A stretch of DNA of 23,951 bases from Larix sibirica (lineage: Eukaryota > Streptophyta > Pinopsida > Pinales > Pinaceae), in the NCBI GenBank assembly GCA_004151065.3, contig NWUY0300036166.1, forward strand, positions 13,316-37,266, given 5' to 3'. Within the stretch, counting starts at the first letter, position 1; every line of letters begins with the position of its first letter. The notes beneath the pieces are model-generated. The model was not told the origin of the DNA. It did no database searches and worked only from the letters and a program-made list of their open reading frames with translations. The translations under genes and the position numbers were made by a program. Of this stretch, positions 18,799 to 23,951 are shown in pieces.

Positions 18799-19070
18799 AA
18801 GTAATAAATAAGTTAACAACTTAATGGGTTAGCTCAAGTGGCTGAGAGTTGAGCTGTAAGCAGAAGGTCTTGGGGTTAGATCCCCGAGTGTCTATGCATA
18901 GATATATAAGGGCCTCACTTTATGTCCCCACCGGGTTAGGTTTCGTAATCAGAGCCATCGGGGTGAGGCCCTTCGGGTGCCCCCCTTGTGAATTCTTCCC
19001 ATGGACGTAACAACTCCTCTCCGGGGTTGTGCACCACCTTGAAAAAAGTAATAAATAAGTTAAGAAGTCT
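18799..19070 (+). repeat. Target-site duplications flanking the SINE
   Basis: AAGTAATAAATAAGTTAA occurs at 18799-18816 and 19046-19063, exact over 18 bases. Similarity extends a few more bases with C/G differences. Long A-rich duplications of this kind are typical of LINE-type endonuclease insertion. Confidence 0.88.
18823..19045 (+). mobile_element. tRNA-derived SINE
   Basis: The head resembles a tRNA gene: the A-box-like TAGCTCAAGTGG at 18830-18841 and the B-box-like GGTTAGATCCC at 18874-18884, 32 bases apart, which suits an internal RNA polymerase III promoter. The tRNA-unrelated body (about 18890-19040) contains an 11-bp perfect inverted repeat (18908-18918 with 18963-18973). The 3' end is CACCTTGAAAAAA. 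Long target-site duplications flank it. The element encodes no protein and would depend on a LINE for movement. It is not an intact tRNA gene because no complete acceptor stem is visible. The family is unknown to me. Confidence 0.85.
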
Positions 19071-19384
19071 TAGATTTCTTAGCAAATCTAAAGATGGTTG
19101 CACTTTCTAAGATCACATAAATAGTAAATAATGTTTTCTTATGTTTTTTTTAAGCTCTCTAATATTATATTAGTTTTAGAAACAAAATATATATAATAGT
19201 TAAATGGATGGCCTTCCCTGAGGGAAACTAGATCGGCCATTGATTGTGATTAGAACCCCAAAGATATAAGAAAAACACATCAACGATAGTTTTGAACTTT
19301 GAAACCTTAGCCATTACGACAAGTAAAAACTACACTAGACATAATCCCTAATAAAGAAAAAAAGATAAGAACCATACCACCATC
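19071..19384. other. Non-coding AT-rich DNA
   Basis: Nothing recognisable was seen on either strand between the SINE and the minus-strand coding relic. Confidence 0.55.
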
Positions 19385-19510
19385 CTAAGCATCATCAGGA
19401 ATCAAAATGACATGCACCTCAGAAGCCAGAGGGGGCTCGATTGATTGCCCTTCAAGAAGCTTGGGCTTAAACACAATGCCAGTAGTAATCTTAGCCAGGA
19501 TATTTTTGGC
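19385..19510 (-). pseudogene. Short minus-strand coding-like fragment, unassigned
   Basis: Reading on the minus strand from 19510 to a stop at 19385-19387 gives 41 codons: AKNILAKITTGIVFKPKLLE, then GQSIEPPLASEVHVILIPDD, A, stop. The composition looks protein-like and a stop-interrupted extension continues to about 19590. I do not recognise the family. It lies just beyond the putative 3' LTR of element C, so it may belong to an older element or a host gene remnant. Confidence 0.3.
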
Positions 19511-19613
19511 TCATATCTATCAAACCCAGTGTTCGATAGACTTCACCAACAAGTACCCTACAAGCGTTGGCATATTCAATATTCCAAAGGATAGAATAAG
19601 GTTTCACCTGAGA

Positions 19614-20164
19614 TGCACATAGGAATTACAAGGGTAGTCCCAAGGGCTATGGGAAGGATGTGGATTAATTCCATATGCTTACTCATTCATTCGTTTACAT
19701 ACATTCACATGAACACTAAAAAACCTACTGCCATCTATCTACGTGGAACATGCATTCATATAAACCATAATAACATATTGACAGTTATCTGCACAGACTA
19801 AAGAATAACCAACTTTCATATTAACATCAAAATAGGTAGAGATACAATATACAACACTTGGATGAAAGTCCAAAAACCCACCAATTGCTCAAAAGCTTAT
19901 ATTCTATATATTTACTTCAGTACTCAACCAAACAACAACAATAACAAAAAACCTTTCCCATTACAAAAAATCCTTTAAATAGGCTAGTATTCCCATTCCA
20001 TGCCCTTAGCTTGTGCGTGACTTTGGTGGCATGCAAAATGCCATGTACAAGTTGTTGTTGATGCACAGTGAGAACTTTCTACACACTGCCTCCCTTTCCG
20101 TTACTCACCCTACCAACTAGAATATCCGACACACAAACACTTATCCAAAATTTGGGTTCCAACA
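19614..20164 (-). repeat. Putative 3' LTR of element C (inner boundary firm, outer boundary a guess)
   Basis: On the minus strand the LTR starts TGTTGGAACCCAAATTTTGG at 20164, directly after a G-rich tract (20165-20176). A TATA-like CTATTTAAAGG lies about 180 bp inside (19972-19982). The outer end is not determined: 19614 is chosen because the minus strand there ends in TATGTGCA and coding-like sequence begins beyond it. The 5' LTR is outside the window, so no direct comparison is possible. Confidence 0.5.
19972..19982 (-). promoter_or_regulatory. TATA-like box in element C LTR
   Basis: CTATTTAAAGG on the minus strand, about 180 bp from the LTR start, is a reasonable LTR promoter position. 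It is the only such motif that stands out in this LTR. Confidence 0.35.
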
Positions 20165-20176
20165 GGCCCCCAACAC
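20165..20176 (-). promoter_or_regulatory. Polypurine-like tract of element C
   Basis: The minus strand reads GTGTTGGGGGCC immediately before the LTR start TGTTGG. The run of five G after TT is typical of plant Ty3/gypsy plus-strand primer sites, though the trailing CC makes it imperfect. Confidence 0.6.
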
Positions 20177-20182
20177 TATGAT

Positions 20183-20201
20183 TTGGCTCGTCCCGAAGCA
20201 A
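20183..20201 (-). promoter_or_regulatory. Stem-loop upstream of the polypurine tract
   Basis: On the minus strand TTGCTTCG-GGA-CGAGCCAA folds with seven of eight pairs (one mismatch, one G-T). From memory, a similar 'CTTGCTTGGGGACAAGCAAG' hairpin precedes the polypurine tract of many plant Tat/Athila-type gypsy elements. If confirmed, it supports that lineage for element C. Confidence 0.6.
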
Positions 20202-20269
20202 GGAACTCAGGGCTCCACTTCTGCAACTAAATAAAGTTGTGTGCACATGCGACTTACAAAATTCTAAAA

Positions 20270-22427
20270 TTATGTTTTGATTGCCTCAAAATATCCTTCA
20301 ATGTCACTAAGCTGGTCATTATACTGCTCCACATCTTCCTTGGTGCTCTTTCCTAGCTCTTGTTTCATTTGTTCTGCTAGGGTGATAACTTCTATAGCCT
20401 TTGCCTGAAGCTTGGTCAAACTGCCATAATGCTTCTGTGCTTCTTATAACGATGGAGGAAACCGTTTGTTTCCCAACCCTACTAATGATAATCTTTTTGG
20501 TGAGGCTAGATATCTCTATCATTTCATCTTTGCACACTGAGGGGGGAAGCTATACCTAAATCTATTTCTTTTGGCTCACTTGCATCTCACATTCCCTGAT
20601 CTGTTGGTTGTCTTGTTGCAATTCTGGCACATCTTACAGATGGCTCCGAATGTTGAAATTGTATTCCATGATTCTTGTCAAGGTCACAACCCCCTCTTGT
20701 GCTTTCTAAAAGACCAACGCAACTTCTTCAATATTCCGAGTCATCTCTATCTCTTATGGTGTAGGGGCCAATGTTATTTGATCCTGGAGCCCCTCTTTCT
20801 CTTGCTTCAGTTAGGTGATTGTTTCTCTGATATTTGCGACCTTTTTGTTCTGAAGGTAGCTGACTATCAATAGAGGATCCTATGACCATGATAGCTAAAT
20901 ATGCCCCATCAATGACCAACTCTAATTAGAAACACATTGCTACTACCTCTGAGTGTCTCTACTTTATTCCTATATATGGATGGCTCCGCTGCATATGGGG
21001 ATCCTCTAGTTCTGCGAATATCTGTGCGACATAATACTAGAGATCCTTGGTGGGTACCAACTCCAATTTCAACAACTCATTGTAAGGAAGAGGTTGGGTC
21101 TCTGAACTTCCTTAGGATGGAATAACATAATTTCCAGGGGGTTGATTATGAGTGTCATACGTTGAAAGGCCTCTGAAGCCTGTTTCCATAGTTCTTGAGT
21201 TCTACTGGTTCATATGCTGTTAGTTGTTTTCTCAGCTGGAATTGGTGGTTCTAAATGCAGGACCATTCACAGCTCATTCAATTTCTCTTTGCTTTCCTTC
21301 TAGAGGATTTGAGTGACCTCCATGTTTGACTTTAACTGTTCAATATTTTGAGGATTGGCACATAAATATTTTTTGCATTGTTCAATTGTTTCGGTGTGCT
21401 CTTTTGTTGTTCTGTTATCCCTTCCTCTTGTTCCTTTGTTGGGTTAGATTCTAAATGGGTCTCTTGGAAGACATCATCGAAAATTCTCCTTTGCATTGAG
21501 GAAGGTGGGTGTCTACTAGGAGTGGTTGCTGAAGGATTCTATTCCTCTTCCTCTTCCTCTGTATCTAGAATATAGTGTAGGAAATGGTGACTTGTGATGT
21601 TTCTTTTTGTGCTCATCTACTTGTTGTGTCAACTCTGCTTCATGTTTGCACTTAGCTAATAGCTAGGGGGACTCTCTGGTAAGGATGGTGCCCATGAAGT
21701 CACTTTGATTTCTTGCCCAGCTTGGATTTTCTCAAAATCTCTAGCTTCGAATTCATGAAGGCCTACAGGTGTTGGGGTCACTCTACTATTGTTGCTTTCA
21801 CATCTTTTTGTGTTATCCATAAAGGGAGTAAATCTACATTGGGCAATGGTTATGCATGAGGAGTAATGATTATATTATTGTTATCAACTTCAAATATGAT
21901 AGAATATTTATAGTTTCCCGTAATTGACTGTGGAATCCCGAAGTCTATTGTTGTAGCTATAAGAATATTTGTATACCATCACTAGATGGTAGTATTGACT
22001 GCTACTTGGTCAGCGTGATTGGCTTGGTGTTGGAGTATGCAAAAATTTGGTGCTGGAAACGTATTTGGTGTGGTCAAGTCATAAGTATACCCTGGTGGGG
22101 GCTTCCAAATGATCATATCATTTAATAGCAGGACCGAACTGTAATGGAACTCTATTCCCTTGTCCTACGCATCCATGCATTCTTGCATGAATTCATTCTA
22201 TATGTATTCCACCCATGCCATATTTTTGTTGGTTGTGCATTGGTTTGCTAGCAATATAACTCTTGCTGGGCACTTGTCCTTATTGCATTCCATCGCTGTC
22301 GACTTACCATCACTTCCTCAGGGCCTTTAACTATCAATGACATCATGTGATGTCCTATCGTTTGAGCTATTTACTTTTATGGTGCCTTGATTTCTACATT
22401 GGCACTTTCTCCCTCTTTTATTGTCAT
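20270..22427 (-). pseudogene. Element C extra ORF3 relic, coiled-coil rich
   Basis: On the minus strand, downstream of integrase, protein-like text runs from a possible start ATG (22427) to a stop at 20270-20272, about 720 codons with stops and shifts. N-terminal part: MTIKEGESANVEIKAP, VKGPEEVMVSRQRWNAIRTS, then WVEYI and NEFMQECMDA, IEFHYSSVLLLNDMIIWKPP, TYDLTTPNTFPAPNFC. Middle: acidic Glu-rich stretch (about 21540-21570). C-terminal part: heptad-like LKQEKEGLQDQITLAPT, MTRNIEEVALVF, VVTLTRIMEYNFNIRSHL, LTKKIIISRVGKQTVSSIVI and LTKLQAKAIEVITLAEQMKQ, ending EGYFEAIKT. I do not recognise the family. Its position matches the env-like or additional ORFs known in Athila/Tat elements, but no signal peptide or membrane segment is evident. 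Confidence 0.6.
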
Positions 22428-22589
22428 AAATATACTAAATCAGGAATATTTAACTTTCGCTGCAAAGATATATATCATATTGTATTTGCATTGAAAACAT
22501 AATAATTACCTTGTATTCCATTCCAAATCTACCCGAATAGGTTTATTCTCTGTACTAACTTCTACTTCTATCCTACTTTATTACTTGCA
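22428..22589 (-). other. Spacer between integrase and ORF3 of element C
   Basis: A short AT-rich stretch separates the end of integrase from the ORF3 start. On the minus strand it contains TATCTTTGCAG about 35 bases before the candidate ORF3 ATG, which could be a 3' splice site for a spliced ORF3 message. That is speculative, from a single motif. Confidence 0.3.
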
Positions 22590-23260
22590 TAATTAGAAAG
22601 GACTTGCAGGTGGTTTTTCCCCTGTGGGCCGTGGTAGGATTTAGCTTAATCCTGTTGACAAGTCCTTTCATTGGCTGGATGGTGAGAGTGGGAATCTTTG
22701 CTGCACCAAATTTTATTATAAAAAACAAATGCAAAACGAATCGATCCATCACATTCGCAACTTCCGCAAATGCCTAATAAAATTGCTATCATACATTAAT
22801 ACTAATGCGATGGGCTCCAAGATTTTTCTCTTCATGTTCCTGTCATGCCACACCTTTTGCCCCTTTCTATCCACTAACTGGCTAAAACCTGTGACAAAAT
22901 CATCCTCTTCCAACTCTATTAGATCTTCTAATATTTGCTAGAGTGAGTCATGGCTAGACATATTTGTGGTTATAGCAACATACAAGCTTGGGACGATGAA
23001 CTCTAGTGGCATGACTACTTCCTTACCATAGACCAACCAGAATGTGGTATGCTTAGTAAACCTCTTGCAATTCATTCAATAGGGTTAGTGAAAACTTGTT
23101 TTATAACATACTTAACTGAATCATATCAAGTGGACTTGTAGAGGAAATCAACCAAAGCATGAAAGAAATCGCTTCAATGCCTGGTAGAGGGGTTGGTTTA
23201 CTTATTGAAATCGACCAACAACTAAAGCAATAAATCGATTAGCTGAAGAGACTGACTTAG
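22590..23260 (-). pseudogene. pol: Element C integrase relic
   Basis: Minus-strand reading from 23260 gives SSANRFIALVV, then VDFNK, stop, TNPSTRH (about 23170-23215), matching the 'FILVATDYFTKW.EAIPTRHAT' core. ALVDFLYKST, stop, YDSVKYVIKQVFTNP (about 23070-23160) follows. The middle of the core, with later catalytic residues, appears deleted. The C-terminal domain resumes with WLVYGKEVVMPLEFIVPSLY (about 22985-23044), then LEEDDFVTGFSQLVDRKGQK and VWHDRNMKRKILEPIALVLM (22800-22910), and ends MKGLVNRIKLNPTTAHR near 22615-22665. This is the standard 'LVYG.EAVMPLEF.VPSL' signature. It lies directly upstream of the extra ORF3 in the same orientation. Confidence 0.85.
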
Positions 23261-23806
23261 AAGAGGATTCGATTTGACAGGAAAAAGAAAGTTATTTATG
23301 TCAAAATCAATCTGTTGGAAGGGAATCCATTTACATGAGAAAAGGAATAAATTCAACCCAACTAACATTTTGAGGAGTCAACTTGCAACAGAGATGGAAG
23401 ACCGACATGATAACTGCAGAATTCGACTTCCTAATCTTTAAGCCAACCAATGTGAGCTTGTATCCCATTTGAGCAAGCACCATTAATCCAATCACTACTA
23501 TAGTCCAGAGAGGTAGTTTTCCATCCTTAATGTGAACCCTAAATATGGAAGGGAAGAAGCGATTGAGTCTGAAACTCTTAAATTGGGGAAAAATTATACC
23601 ACAGAGATCACATAATAATTAAAGATTAAAATCACATGATGTATAGAGTGTTTACCTTTCTCCATTTCCCTGCTTCTGTTTCTAGGACACACTCTTGTTT
23701 TTACTCCACTTGGCTTGATCTTCCTCTCTATGATGCAATTACTGCAGCAGAGCCATTGGAGTTTCCTTTGAAAATTGTCCTCTTTTCATTTATTTTCCCT
23801 TTTCCC
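23261..23806. other. No clear gene; possibly decayed upstream part of element C pol
   Basis: The expected integrase N-terminus would lie here on the minus strand, but no zinc-finger Cys/His pattern can be followed with confidence. On the + strand an open stretch at 23636-23824 shows no family features. Confidence 0.4.
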
Positions 23807-23951
23807 TCTCAATCTCTTTTTTAATTTACTCATTTTTTCAATTCATTCTCTTTTCCCTATTTTATCCTCTTTATTTATTTTCTCAATCTCTTTTTTAATT
23901 TACCCATTTTTCCGGTAATTCTCTTTTCCCTATTTTATCCTCTTTATTTAT
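23807..23951. repeat. 74-bp pyrimidine-rich tandem repeat, about two units, at window edge
   Basis: TCTCAATCTCTTTTTTAATT recurs at 23807 and 23881, and each unit continues with CTCTTTTCCCTATTTTATCC and TTTATTTAT. The array reaches the end of the window and may continue. Confidence 0.9.

Noticed and set aside
18823-18890. A real tRNA gene
   Set aside because: The A and B boxes are present, but no complete cloverleaf or acceptor stem can be drawn, and the sequence continues into a SINE body with A-rich tail and target-site duplications.
20571-20873. + strand 100-codon open frame
   Set aside because: It is antisense to the coiled-coil text of ORF3, whose minus-strand reading is more protein-like and continues on both sides.
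22729-22941. + strand 70-codon open frame
   Set aside because: It is the reverse of the clearly recognisable integrase C-terminal segment of element C.

Overview
The window looks like intergenic DNA from a large, repeat-rich plant genome, probably a conifer or other gymnosperm. The reasons are high AT content, no intact host gene, deeply decayed and nested Ty3/gypsy LTR retrotransposons, a primer-binding site matching plant initiator tRNA-Met, and a tRNA-headed SINE. The plant assignment is firm; the conifer assignment is inference. No protein here looks functional. All coding matter is relic retrotransposon sequence broken by stops and frameshifts.

Layout. (1) 1-2055: no recognised gene, ending in a possible LTR/leader. 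(2) 2056-5215: Ty3/gypsy element B on the + strand: gag, protease, reverse transcriptase, RNase H and the first half of the integrase zinc finger. (3) 5216-10356: element A, a second Ty3/gypsy element inserted inside B's integrase. It has a 5' LTR, PBS, gag with zinc knuckle, protease, integrase with a chromodomain-like tail, polypurine tract and 3' LTR. Its RT and most of RNase H are missing, replaced by about 0.5 kb of unrelated DNA. (4) 10357-10860: the rest of B's integrase, carrying an in-frame 84-bp tandem repeat, then non-coding flank to 11498. (5) 11500-17592: a second, diverged copy of everything from the end of the 5' LTR onward (A internal region, 3' LTR, B integrase, flank), but without a 5' LTR. 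Single N characters sit exactly at the repeat breakpoints (11499, 17879). The end of the left block (11465-11498) is identical to the start of the sequence after the second N (17880-17913). The middle block may therefore be a paralogous contig misplaced in the scaffold rather than a true tandem duplication. (6) 17880-19390: AT-rich non-coding DNA with a tRNA-derived SINE of about 220 bp flanked by long target-site duplications. (7) 19385-23260: minus-strand element C, a third Ty3/gypsy element. It has an integrase relic, then an additional long coiled-coil-rich ORF3 relic, a stem-loop, a polypurine tract and a putative 3' LTR. (8) 23261-23951: nothing recognised except a 74-bp pyrimidine-rich tandem repeat at the edge.

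History (inference). B inserted first. A, already without RT or later losing it, inserted into B's integrase and lost its catalytic glutamate codon. The block was then copied. After copying, the right-hand copy gained small tandem duplications. The most distinctive items are C's extra ORF3, the SINE with an 11-bp inverted repeat in its body, the RT-less chromovirus, and the assembly or duplication puzzle around the Ns.
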